Of a DNA stretch of 36,953 nucleotides, positions 1 to 8,317 are shown one piece after another (position 1 is the stretch's first letter; every line of letters starts with the position of its first letter). A program made the position numbers and the translations under genes. Source of the DNA: Verrucomicrobiales bacterium (GTDB taxonomy: Bacteria; Verrucomicrobiota; Verrucomicrobiia; Limisphaerales; JAYPXF01); contig PBAL01000083.1 in assembly GCA_002715965.1 (NCBI GenBank), forward strand, positions 1-36,953, written 5' to 3'. The notes beneath the pieces were generated by a model. It had not been told where the DNA came from. It worked only from the letters and a program-made list of their open reading frames with translations, and did no database searches.

Positions 1-50
1 TACTGAAGCGACGCCAAACCCTCATCCATTCACCGCTTCGGCCAATTTAT

Positions 51-1289
51 GTGAAACTACGGGGTATAGTAAGACTTCTTTGGGACGAATCTGACGGCAA
101 GTTAGGCAGGGTTGGCGTCGCTTCGTTGCTGGCAGGCGTTCTCAATGGCCTGCTTGCAGCGGTCATTATCAACGCCGTCAACGACATCGGTCCCGAGGGC
201 CTGGGCTTTCAGAAGCTCGCCTTGTTCGCGGTAATGGGGGCCGGGTTTTGTTACTCTCGCCATTATTCGCTGGCGCATCTGACGGATCTGACACAAGCGA
301 TTATCAAGAGCACACGCCTGCGGATCCTTGCAAAGGTCCGGCGTTCGGGGTTGTTGTCCTATGAGAAGATCGGGCGCGGTTCGATCTATAACACACTGAC
401 GGATTCCACCTTCAGCATTTCTGCGGTTGCCGTCCCGCTGGCCAATGTTCCCGCTTCCGTCGTCATGCTCATTGTGGCCGCCTGCTATGTGGCGACGATT
501 TCGATGACGGCGTTCCTTATGACCCTGGTTTGTCTGGCGATGGGCTCCGGATTGTACTGGTTTCGAAAACACCGCCTCGATCGTCAGTTGGTCGCTGCCG
601 CTCAGAAAGAAGAAGAGTTCTTTGTGCGATTGAATCACCTGCTTGATGGATTCAAGGAGATCAAGATTCACCGTCCCCGCGCTGACGATCTGTTTGACAA
701 TTACATCACGGAAATTGCGGAGGAGTCGCGGACGATTCGCAGCGCAACCGACCGGGAGTTTGCCAACATCATCGTGTTCGGCCGGATGTTCTGGTACGTG
801 CTGATGGCGGCCATCGTATTCATCCTGCCTCAACTGAGTGACGACGATCCGGATGGCATCTCTCAAATCGTGGCCGTCATCTTGTTCATCATTGGTCCGA
901 TGGTCGAAGTGATCAGCGCAGCACCATTGTTGGCGCGAGCCAATGTGGCCATCCAGACGATTGACCAATTGGAATCGCGATTGGATGCCGTCGTGCCTGA
1001 TCCGGCTGAAACGGACGGAACGTACTTTGTGGGGGGCGAAGACGAAACGTTTAGCGCGATCGAATTCAAGGACTTGTCGTTCGCATATGAGGTCGCTGAA
1101 GATGCCGTGCCGTTTCATGTAGGTCCGCTGGATCTTTCCATTCGTTCCGGTGAACTGCTGTTCATCATTGGTGGCAATGGCAGTGGAAAATCCACAGTTC
1201 TCAAGCTGTTGACGGGCCTCTATGCGCCTTCGAGTGGTAGAATCTTCCCAAGATCATTCAGCCACGCGGGGGGGGCGACTTGCATCTGA
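51..1289 (+). pseudogene. Truncated cyclic-peptide-type ABC exporter (permease plus start of ATPase)
   Basis: The 412-residue product has the layout of the fused permease-ATPase exporters of the PvdE/SyrD cyclic peptide family. Several hydrophobic segments fill about residues 20-290, a cytoplasmic loop contains LLDGFKEIKIH, and the ATPase domain begins near residue 340. The Walker A motif GGNGSGKST is intact near residue 377, but reading ends about 30 residues later. The signature motif, Walker B and H-loop are absent. Family members are usually about 540-560 residues, so roughly 140 residues are lost. Homology stops after SSGRI near 1240, and no ABC-like continuation appears in the other two frames. 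A run of eight G at 1268-1275 lies in the foreign tail. The GTG at 51 is used because family members begin close to this point, although the frame is open to the left edge. The gene is very probably non-functional. Confidence 0.75.
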
Positions 1290-1362
1290 ATCCACATGCA
1301 CCTGCGCGGGTGGGACGGTTGGCGGTGCGGCATTCGATTGTTCCGTGGCTCGTTGAAAATAC

Positions 1363-2811
1363 ATGATTTTGCGCCTCGTTTTTTTCTCACTCTTCGTGTC
1401 GGTCGTCTGTGGCCAAGGCGCAAAGCGACCGAACGTTCTGATGATCTTCGTGGACGATCTTCGTCCGGCGTTGGGTTGCTATGGCGATCCACTGGCGAAG
1501 ACGCCAAACATCGATCGATTTGCCAGGACGGCTCGGCAGTTCAATCGTGCCTATTGCAACCAGGCGGTCTGCGGTCCTTCGCGGGCCAACATCCTGACCG
1601 GTCGGCTGCCTGACAACACGCATGTATGGCACAATCGAAACCTCTTTCGCGATGTGCATCCGGACCTCATTACCTTGCCGCAGTTATTCAAGAATGACGG
1701 TTGGCATGCGGTGGCTTTGGGAAAGGTGTTCAGCGGGAACGAGAAGGAACTGGACCCGGCGTCTTGGTCGGAGCCGGAGATATTGAGACGTGAAGGTTGG
1801 AAGAACTATCTCCTGCGAAAAGGAGGCGGCCCAAAGAAAGGTGCGCCATTTGAGAAGGCTGATGTCCCGGACGACGGATACACTGATGGCAAGCTGGCTA
1901 ATCTTGCCATCAGGAGACTCGCGTCGCTGAAGCAACGAAAGCAGCCGTTTTTCCTGGCGGTGGGTTTCTTCAAGCCGCACCTGCCATTCAATGCGCCGAA
2001 GAAATATTGGGACTGGCATGACCCGAAAGATTTTGCGCTGGCAGGCACACCGTCACGTGCGCGCGGCGCGCCAGATGTGGCCTATCCGGACCAAATGGAA
2101 CTCGGCGGGTACCAGGGTGTTCCGAAGAACGAAGAGGTGTCCAACAGGCAGGCGCGGGAGCTGAGGCGTGGCTATTACGCCTGCGTGAGCTATGTCGATA
2201 CGCAGGTCGGCCGCTTGCTGGACGGGTTGGAATCACTGAGGCTCAACGACAACACCATCGTCCTGCTGCTCGGCGATCATGGATTCTCATTGGGCGAGGC
2301 CGGACATTGGTGCAAGAAAACCAACTTCGAATTGGATACCCACGTTCCTTTGCTTATGCGTTCGCCCGATATGAAGCATCCGGGCGCGGCCACAAAAGCG
2401 ATGGTTGAATACACTGATCTGTATCCCACCCTCGCTGAGCTGGCGGGACTCAATTCACCTGCAGACCTTGATGGGCGCAGTTTCGCAAACTTACTGGTCG
2501 ATCCGGATGGGAGGGGGCGGGATGTCGTGCTGAGCCAGCATTCACGTCCATGGTCTACGGGCGAGCCGAAGATCATGGGGTACTCGATTCGCACGGAGGA
2601 CCATCGCTATACCCGTTGGATCGAATGGGAGACCCGCAAGGCCTTCTCGGAAGAACTCTATGACTACCGGGCGTCTGCCAGCGTCGCTGTGCAAGAAAAA
2701 TACTTGATTGAGATCGCAAATGTCGAAGATGAGAAACGCTATGCGCAACGGCGAAACGTAATGCGAGAGAGAATGGACAAGGTGCTCAGAGCAAGAGTGC
2801 CTGTGAGATAA
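1363..2811 (+). CDS. Exported sulfatase (iduronate-2-sulfatase/arylsulfatase-like)
   Basis: This 482-residue protein belongs to the type I sulfatase family, which hydrolyses sulfate esters, usually on polysaccharides. The N-terminus (MILRLVFFSLFVSVVCGQG) is a Sec signal peptide, so the enzyme should act in the periplasm or outside. The metal site begins with MIFVDDLRPALGCYG, and the formylglycine motif CGPSR starts at Cys70 followed by ANILTGR. LLGDHGFSLGEAGHW supplies the later metal ligands. The N-terminal pattern and the DTHVPLLMRSP stretch are typical of iduronate-2-sulfatase-like members, but the substrate cannot be read from sequence. It starts 73 bases after the truncated ABC gene and ends five bases before the convergent enolase relic. 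An anaerobic or FGE-type maturase must be encoded elsewhere. Confidence 0.93.
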   Translation: MILRLVFFSLFVSVVCGQGAKRPNVLMIFVDDLRPALGCYGDPLAKTPNIDRFARTARQFNRAYCNQAVCGPSRANILTGRLPDNTHVWHNRNLFRDVHPDLITLPQLFKNDGWHAVALGKVFSGNEKELDPASWSEPEILRREGWKNYLLRKGGGPKKGAPFEKADVPDDGYTDGKLANLAIRRLASLKQRKQPFFLAVGFFKPHLPFNAPKKYWDWHDPKDFALAGTPSRARGAPDVAYPDQMELGGYQGVPKNEEVSNRQARELRRGYYACVSYVDTQVGRLLDGLESLRLNDNTIVLLLGDHGFSLGEAGHWCKKTNFELDTHVPLLMRSPDMKHPGAATKAMVEYTDLYPTLAELAGLNSPADLDGRSFANLLVDPDGRGRDVVLSQHSRPWSTGEPKIMGYSIRTEDHRYTRWIEWETRKAFSEELYDYRASASVAVQEKYLIEIANVEDEKRYAQRRNVMRERMDKVLRARVPVR

Positions 2812-2816
2812 TGGGC

Positions 2817-3821
2817 CTAAGTTCCCCGGATGCGATCGAGTATATTTGCTCCTTCGAATCGGGCCCGATCCCCGAGTTGGCGAGCGATGCGGAGAACTTC
2901 GTTCCATTTTGCAGTGCGCTCACCACAGGCGAAGGAACCGACCTTGAGTTGGCCGGCGTTGGTGGCAACGGCGAGATGAGCGATGAATGCGTCCTCGGTC
3001 TCGCCGGATCGTGCGGACACAACCGGTAGCCAGCCGGCGTCCTGTGTCAGGCGAATGGCATCGAGCGTTTCGCTGACCGTTCCAATCTGGTTCAGCTTGA
3101 TGAGAACTGAGTTTGCGAGCTGCGAATCAATACCGTGTTGGATTCGCACTGGATTAGTCGTGAAGAGGTCGTCGCCGATCAACTGTACACGCTTGCCGAT
3201 CGCGGTATTTAATCTGGCCCAGCCCTCGTGGTCGGTGTCGGCGAGTGGGTCTTCGATTGAGATGACGGGATAGCGCGTGGTCCAACCCGCCATGAGGTTT
3301 GCGAACTCGTCGGAGGAGAAGCTTCGGTTTTCCAGCCGAAATCGATACTCGCCTGTCACAGCGTCGTGGAGATCACTGGCCGCGATATCCAGCGACAGAG
3401 AGACGTCTTTTTGAGGTTTCAGGCCCGCGCGTTCGATCGCTTAAATGATGACCTCGAAGGCTTCTTCATTGGTGGCAAACTCGGGCCAGTATCCGCCTTC
3501 ATCCGCGATGCCACAACGACGTCCCTGCTCCTGAAGCAGATCACCCGTGGCGTGATAAACCGCAAAGGTCATTTCGAGAGACTCTTCGTAGGTCCGTGCG
3601 CCGTTGGCGATGATCATGAAATCCTGCACATCCGTGCGCCAATTGGCATGTGCGCCCCCGCCGATTATCTGGATCTCGGGAAGGGGAAGCAGGTTGCCGT
3701 TGCCAAGGTGGGCAAACAGCGGGACTCCACGATGCTGAGCGGCCGCATTGGTGTTGGCCATTGAAACGGCAAGTAGGGCATTGGCGCCGAGGCGGGATTT
3801 GTTACCCGTGCCGAGTAGTGC
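2817..3821 (-). pseudogene. Enolase-family relic with in-frame TAA and missing 5' end
   Basis: Read on the minus strand, 3821 to 2817 encodes the last three quarters of an enolase: LGTGNKSRLGANALL, then DEGGYWPEF, SLDIAAS, SIEDPL, GDDLF, LIKLNQIGT and SGETED in family order. The frame is continuous except for a TAA at 3441-3443, between EVII and AIERAGLKP, where a CAA glutamine codon would fit, so a single C-to-T change could explain it. About 100 N-terminal residues are absent because homology begins abruptly at 3821 beside a TGA. Two active-site residues also differ from true enolases: QDFMI replaces QEFMI (yeast Glu168) and SARSG replaces SHRSG (yeast His373). Other ligands (Asp246, Glu295, Asp320, Lys345 and Lys396 equivalents) are kept. 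It was therefore probably a divergent paralog even before decay, and the glycolytic enolase should be elsewhere. Confidence 0.85.
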
Positions 3822-4023
3822 TCAGCGTGCGTGATTATATGTGGTGGGAATGGCGACAGAGACCTCAACTGAAACCGAATGTCTTCTCCCTCTCCCTCAA
3901 TCCCTCTCCCAGCGGGAGAGGGAGAACGCATCAAAAACCGTTTGATCTGACGAGTGTCAATCGCGTGGTTTCGTATCATGTGGTCCTCAGTTGCCACCGT
4001 TTTCAATCACACACATGCTCAGC
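3820..4023. repeat. Possible small inverted-repeat (MITE-like) element beside the enolase relic
   Basis: About 200 bases between the enolase relic and the CWC gene are bounded by imperfect inverted repeats. The left end (3820-3873) begins GCTCAGCGTGCGTGATT and contains GGTGGGAA. The complement of the right end (3975-4023) begins GCTGAGCATGTGTGTGATT and contains GGTGGCAA. No coding sequence is visible inside. Enolase homology stops exactly where the left end starts. The repeat match is imperfect and no target-site duplication was identified, so the element status is tentative. Confidence 0.35.
3901..3923. repeat. Perfect hairpin, CT-rich/GA-rich stem
   Basis: TCCCTCTCCC is followed by AGC and then GGGAGAGGGA, a perfect ten-base-pair stem with a three-base loop. 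It is preceded by more CT-rich sequence from about 3891. No U tract follows, so a rho-independent terminator is less likely than a dispersed intergenic palindrome. It lies in the middle of the possible inverted-repeat element. Confidence 0.6.
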
Positions 4024-4035
4024 GCTCCATTGCGT

Positions 4036-4221
4036 TCACCCAAGCCGTTCTCGAAGACAGTCAAGGCAAAAGCAGTCCTGTCCGGGATTCAGTTCTTTGT
4101 TGTCGAGTGCGGGGAGGTCGAAGCACCAGCATGAGTCGGCCCCTTCGCTGTATTCGCAGGAGAATCTGTTCCCGCAGGCGGCGCAGGTCTTCGGCGATTC
4201 GTTGTTCGTGTCTTCAGGCAC
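4036..4221 (-). CDS. Cysteine-rich CWC family small protein
   Basis: This 61-residue protein carries the cysteine-rich CWC pattern: CAACGNRFSCEY, then DSCWCFDLP, then CFCLDCLRERL. The paired cysteines could bind a metal ion such as zinc, but the role of the family is not known. It begins with a GTG that directly follows the TAA of the Gfo/Idh/MocA gene (TAAGTG), so the two are probably cotranscribed and translationally coupled. No signal peptide is present, so the protein is probably cytoplasmic. The stop codon is about 12 bases from the possible inverted-repeat element. Confidence 0.8.
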   Translation of the reverse strand: MPEDTNNESPKTCAACGNRFSCEYSEGADSCWCFDLPALDNKELNPGQDCFCLDCLRERLG

Positions 4222-5508
4222 TTACCAAGCCACCGTGTCGCCTGGTTTGGCCACGGGATACCAGCCGTCCTCGTCGGGCAGGACTTTGGGCATCACGTCG
4301 TAGTCGACGTGTCCGGGCATCTGTGTGAGGTTGGAGTTGAAAGCCTGTTCCCAGGTCACGCGCTTGCCGGAGTAGGTGGCCATCCGGCCCATGATCGCGA
4401 CCATCGTGCTCAACGCGCCGTATTCGGCTTCGTGGTAAGGCTTGTTTTCCTGGATGGCGTTGAAGAATGGGTAGTGTTCCAGTTGATGTCCGTTCTCACG
4501 TTTCTTCAGACGTTTGGTCCAGGCCTTCGGCCCGGTGATAGAGAATACCTTCTGCGAAGGCGGGACGCTGGCAACGCCCTTCGTGCCATGGACGTATTCC
4601 GCGACTTCCGGGAAGCAACCGCGAATCTGCCGACACTCACTGAACATGCGGGAGTGATCGGCGTATTCAAACTCGACCCAATGATGATCGAAGATCTGGC
4701 AATGGCGCTTGGCTTTACGGACTTGGCGTCCGCCCTGGCCGATGGCCGCGACGGGGTAGGCGTTCTTGGCCCAGGTGACGACGTCGATGTTGTGGATGTG
4801 CTGCTCGACGATGTGATCGCCGGAAAGCCAAGTGAAATAGTACCAGTTGCGAATCTGATACTCCATTTCGGTTTCGCCGGGCAGGCGTTCCTTGCCGTCG
4901 CGGGAATTGCCGAGCCAGTAGGCGCGCATGGTGTGGATGTCCCCGATGTCGCCATCGTGGATGCGCTTGATCAATTCCTCGTAACTCGGCTGATGACGGC
5001 GCTGCATGCCTACTGCGGTCTTAATGTTTTTTTTCTTCGCTTCCCTGGCCGCGGCAATGATCTTGCGGACGCCCGGTGCATCGACGGCGACAGGCTTCTC
5101 CATGAAGACGTGTTTTCCCTGCCGCACGGCTTCTTCGAACATCATCGGCCGAAATCCAGGGGGCGTCGCGAGTATGACGACATCGGCGGCTTCAATCGCC
5201 TTTTTGTAGGCGTCGAACCCGACGAACTGTCGTTCCTTGGGGACGCTGGTCTGATCGGGCTTCTGCTTCTTGAGGATGTTCAGGGTCTTGTCCAATTGCG
5301 ATTGATCGACATCGGCGAGTGCCGCCAGGTGTACGCTGTTGCTGGTGTTCAATGCCTGAACGGTCGCGCCTGTTCCACGACCGCCACAGCCGATCTGTGC
5401 AAGCTTCAGGGCATAGCTCGGCGCACCATGCGCGGCGCGTTCGACGGACAGCGTAGGAACGGCAACAGCGGCCGCAGTGCCTGCGTTGGGTTGCTTTGAG
5501 GAGAGCAT
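4222..5508 (-). CDS. Gfo/Idh/MocA family NAD(P)-dependent oxidoreductase
   Basis: The 428-residue product has the Rossmann start KLAQIGCGGRGTG near residue 35, ADVVILATPP, and the family hallmark GKHVFMEKPVAVD, whose EKP lysine serves catalysis and cofactor binding. The later half carries HIVEQHIHNIDVVTWA, typical of the planctomycete/verrucomicrobial branch that oxidises or epimerises sugars. Most of that branch is exported with a twin-arginine signal. Here the leader (MLSSKQPNAGTAAAVAVPTLSV) has the alanine-rich tail but no RR pair, and no earlier start exists before an upstream stop. It may therefore be cytoplasmic, or the 5' end has been altered. It is divergent from the PSCyt1/DUF1553 gene and coupled to the CWC gene. 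The exact substrate is unknown. Confidence 0.9.
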   Translation of the reverse strand: MLSSKQPNAGTAAAVAVPTLSVERAAHGAPSYALKLAQIGCGGRGTGATVQALNTSNSVHLAALADVDQSQLDKTLNILKKQKPDQTSVPKERQFVGFDAYKKAIEAADVVILATPPGFRPMMFEEAVRQGKHVFMEKPVAVDAPGVRKIIAAAREAKKKNIKTAVGMQRRHQPSYEELIKRIHDGDIGDIHTMRAYWLGNSRDGKERLPGETEMEYQIRNWYYFTWLSGDHIVEQHIHNIDVVTWAKNAYPVAAIGQGGRQVRKAKRHCQIFDHHWVEFEYADHSRMFSECRQIRGCFPEVAEYVHGTKGVASVPPSQKVFSITGPKAWTKRLKKRENGHQLEHYPFFNAIQENKPYHEAEYGALSTMVAIMGRMATYSGKRVTWEQAFNSNLTQMPGHVDYDVMPKVLPDEDGWYPVAKPGDTVAW

Positions 5509-5596
5509 GTGAAAGGGGTAACGATTCCCAAAGGAGGATCAAGCTTTCTGTGAATTGAATCTGCAAGCGGGGTTTTTTTGTGCAAGAACTTCGGCT
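5509..5596. promoter_or_regulatory. Short divergent intergenic region, presumed promoters
   Basis: These 88 bases separate two divergently transcribed genes, so promoters for both must lie here or overlap the coding ends. A purine-rich AAAGGAGG lies at about 5531-5538 on the plus strand. It is about 60 bases from the chosen ATG of the right-hand gene, but about 16 bases from an in-frame TTG at 5555. That leaves some doubt about the start. No clear -35/-10 pair was recognised. Confidence 0.3.
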
Positions 5597-7900
5597 ATGC
5601 TCGTGCCAGTTAACGTGAACCACCGCATCTACATAGTCCTGATTCTATTCATCCTCGCTCCGCTTGCAAAAGGGGAGATCAGCACCGAGCAACGGAAGTT
5701 TTTCGAAACAAAGATTCGGCCGGTGTTGGTCGAGCATTGTTACGACTGCCACAGTACGAAGGCGAAGAGGCTCAAGGCTGACCTCTACCTGGATAATCGG
5801 TCGGCCGCGTTGAAGGGCAGCGAGAGTGGCGTTGTGATCGTTCCCGGCGAACCCGACAAGAGCATCTTCATTCGGGCCGTGCGCTACCAGGAGGAATCAC
5901 TGGAAATGCCACCGGAAGGCAAGCTGCCCGCGAACGTAATCGCAGATTTTGTGAAATGGGTGGAGATGGGTGCGCCCTGGCCGGAGGATCGCAGCGCGGA
6001 GATTGCGGCAACTGCCGCGGGTGGCTTTGATTTCGAGAAATTTCGTCGGGAGCATTGGTCTTTCAAGCCAATCGAAAAACCGGACTTGCCCGTCATTTCA
6101 AACTCCAAGTGGCCGATTCAACCGCTGGATTATTTCGTGCACGCCAAGCTGGACTCAACGGGTATGCAACCCGCCGAGCAGGCGGACAAGCGCAGCCTCA
6201 TTCGGCGGGCGTATTTCGACATGATCGGTCTTCCGCCGTCAATGGAGCAGGTGGAGGAGTTTGTGTCCGGTCGCAAGAGTTGGTCGGCCGTCGTGGAGGC
6301 ATTATTGCGTTCGGAGCACTACGGCGAACGCTGGGCAAGGCACTGGATGGATGTGGCGCGCTACAGCGATGGTCTGGGTGGTTTTCTGGACAATGGTGAC
6401 CTTCCGGAGGCGTGGCGCTACCGCGACTGGCTGGTGGCCGCGTTCAATCACGATGTTCCCTACAATGAATTTGTTCGGCGTCAAATTGCCGGTGATATCG
6501 GGGCCGAAGGCAGGAGTCATGGACCGGGAACGGGTTTTTTCGCCGTTGGCCCCACGTATCGTTCGGATGGCGGGGATTCTGAGGCGAAAGCCCAGGCATT
6601 GGCCGAGACACTCAGCGATCGTGTGGACACTTTTTCGCGGGCCTTCCTTGGACTGACGGTCGCCTGCGCGCGCTGTCACGATCACAAGTTTGATCCGATC
6701 ACGATCAAGGATTACTACGCGCTGGCTGCGGTGTTCAAGAATTCGAACGTGCGGGAGTTTCCTTTGGCCGAAGCGGATGTGGTGAAGGCCTATCACGACC
6801 GGCAGAAAGAAATTGCGGCTCTGGACAAACGGATCAAAGCCGCCAAGCGAAAGCCCAAACCGGGCGTGGACAAGCCGGAGGTCGATGTCGACAAACTGAA
6901 CGAGGAGTTGAAAGAGCTGAAGAAAACGGCTCCGGCGAAATTTGAGTTTTTCCACGCCTTGGGCGATTCAGGATCGGCGAACATGCACGTGGCCATTCGT
7001 GGTGATTTGCGCAAGCAAGGCGAGTTGGTTCCACGTCGTTTTCCGGAGTTGTTCAAGGGATCGCTCGAGGAACCCTACAAGTCGGGGAGCGGACGCAAGG
7101 AGTTGGCTGCCTCGGTCGTGCATCCGGAGAATCCACTCACGGCACGCGTATTCGTGAACCGTGTCTGGCAGTGGCATTTCGGGAAGGCATTGGTGCGTTC
7201 GCCGAGCAATTTCGGAATCCTCGGCAGCAAGCCGACGCATCCGAAGTTGCTGGATTGGCTGGCGGCTCAATTCATGCATGACGGGTGGTCGATCAAGAAT
7301 CTGCATCGGCTCATCTTGAATTCAGCCACCTACCAGATGAGCAGTCGCTATGATCGAGGCAACTTTGAGCGCGACGGGGATAACGAGAATCTCTGGCGAA
7401 TGAATCCGCGTCGATTGGAGGTTGAGGTCTGGCGGGATGCACTCTTGTTCAGCGTCGGTAAACTGGACCGGAGCATTGGTGGCCGGCCGATCAACGAGAT
7501 TTTGACCAGTAATCGCAGAACGCTCTACGCGCGGATCAGTCGCAATGGGGATCGTTTCCAGGCGGAGGAGTTTTTGCGGACCTTCGATTTTCCAGCGGCG
7601 CGAAGTTCGTCAGCAGCCCGTTCGGTCAGCACGGTTCCACAACAGTATCTATTCATGATGAACAGCAAGTTCATGGATGAGTGTGCGGAGCACATGGCGC
7701 ATCGGATTAAGGACAGCGGTCCCTTGCCGAGTCGGCGGGTGACATTTGCGTATGCGACCTTGTATCAACGCAAGCCGGATACCTTTGAGCAGAATGCGGG
7801 TGTGCAGTATTTGAACAGCGGGGCAGGGGATGAGTTCTCACGGCTGAAGAGTTATGCGAGGACCTTGTTGAGTTCGGAGGAGTTTAGGTACGTGGAGTGA
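5597..7900 (+). CDS. PSCyt1/DUF1549/DUF1553 (planctomycete cytochrome, PSD1) protein
   Basis: This 767-residue exported protein has the three-part layout common in Planctomycetes and Verrucomicrobia. A signal peptide (HRIYIVLILFILAPLAKGE) is followed by a cytochrome-like domain with CYDCH (residues about 40-130). Then come DUF1549, from PLDYFVHAKL to CARCHDHKFDPI (about 175-370), and DUF1553, from NPLTARVFVNRVWQWHFG onward (about 510-760). The two CxxCH-type motifs could bind haem. The biochemical role of the family is not firmly established, though it is repeatedly found with sulfatases and polysaccharide genes. The usual partner, a DUF1501 gene, does not follow. The spacer downstream is filled with repeats instead. 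The ATG at 5597 is preferred because it places the signal peptide at the N-terminus; an in-frame TTG at 5555 would add 14 residues. Confidence 0.92.
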   Translation: MLVPVNVNHRIYIVLILFILAPLAKGEISTEQRKFFETKIRPVLVEHCYDCHSTKAKRLKADLYLDNRSAALKGSESGVVIVPGEPDKSIFIRAVRYQEESLEMPPEGKLPANVIADFVKWVEMGAPWPEDRSAEIAATAAGGFDFEKFRREHWSFKPIEKPDLPVISNSKWPIQPLDYFVHAKLDSTGMQPAEQADKRSLIRRAYFDMIGLPPSMEQVEEFVSGRKSWSAVVEALLRSEHYGERWARHWMDVARYSDGLGGFLDNGDLPEAWRYRDWLVAAFNHDVPYNEFVRRQIAGDIGAEGRSHGPGTGFFAVGPTYRSDGGDSEAKAQALAETLSDRVDTFSRAFLGLTVACARCHDHKFDPITIKDYYALAAVFKNSNVREFPLAEADVVKAYHDRQKEIAALDKRIKAAKRKPKPGVDKPEVDVDKLNEELKELKKTAPAKFEFFHALGDSGSANMHVAIRGDLRKQGELVPRRFPELFKGSLEEPYKSGSGRKELAASVVHPENPLTARVFVNRVWQWHFGKALVRSPSNFGILGSKPTHPKLLDWLAAQFMHDGWSIKNLHRLILNSATYQMSSRYDRGNFERDGDNENLWRMNPRRLEVEVWRDALLFSVGKLDRSIGGRPINEILTSNRRTLYARISRNGDRFQAEEFLRTFDFPAARSSSAARSVSTVPQQYLFMMNSKFMDECAEHMAHRIKDSGPLPSRRVTFAYATLYQRKPDTFEQNAGVQYLNSGAGDEFSRLKSYARTLLSSEEFRYVE

Positions 7901-7959
7901 TGGGCTCTGTGCCTGTTTCGCACGGACTCATACTCTTGGTCTTGATGAGGATAAGGACG

Positions 7960-8240
7960 GACCAAATAGATTCACTGACTCCAGCATTCCGAAGGGACGA
8001 CATTGCCGGTAGACGGGGGGAGCGATACCCACGGACCTGTTGAGAATGTAGACGATCCCGGAGGGATCGCACAAAGCGATCATTTGTTCGGTGACAACCC
8101 TCCGGGGTGCAGTTGGTTTGCGAATTTTCCCTGCTCCATAAGATGCTGCTAATGTGTTCTTATGGGGTCGGCCCTTTGGGCCTGCTCATCAAGCTCGCTG
8201 ACAATTTCTTGGCCGCCCTTCGGGTAGCTTACAAATGGGG
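7960..8240. repeat. Cluster of CCGGAGGG-type intergenic palindromes
   Basis: The 417-base spacer between the PSCyt1 gene and the BamB-like gene holds no credible gene. It contains CGATCCC-GGA-GGGATCG (8053-8069, perfect seven-base stem), an inverted second copy ACCCTCCGGGGT (8097-8108), GGCCC-TTT-GGGCC (8170-8182) and CGCCCTTCGGGT near 8214. Similar CCGGAGGG hairpins fill intergenic regions in Verrucomicrobia and Planctomycetes and are often mis-called as short proteins. This is the same style, read mostly on the minus strand. GATGAGGATAAGGAC-like purine-rich tracts occur at both margins (about 7940 and 8280). Confidence 0.6.
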
Positions 8241-8317
8241 GGATCAATCGTTGTTTCAATCTCAGAGATTAAGACAACGATGAGGACAAGGATGAAGATT
8301 CTCGCTCGTAGACGAAC

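Noticed and set aside
1268..1275. Eight-G run considered as a phase-variable switch of the ABC exporter
   Set aside because: No frame beyond it continues the ATPase domain, so slippage could not restore the protein.
4309..5499. A long plus-strand open frame opposite the Gfo/Idh/MocA gene
   Set aside because: It is the antisense of a well-recognised protein, with no domain or signal of its own; the high G+C content keeps antisense frames open.
7900..8072. Short minus-strand frame in the repeat-filled spacer
   Set aside because: It is made of CCGGAGGG palindromes that are often mis-called as genes.
8053..8240. Hairpins considered as terminators for the PSCyt1 gene
   Set aside because: No T run follows any of them, and they occur in inverted pairs like dispersed repeats.
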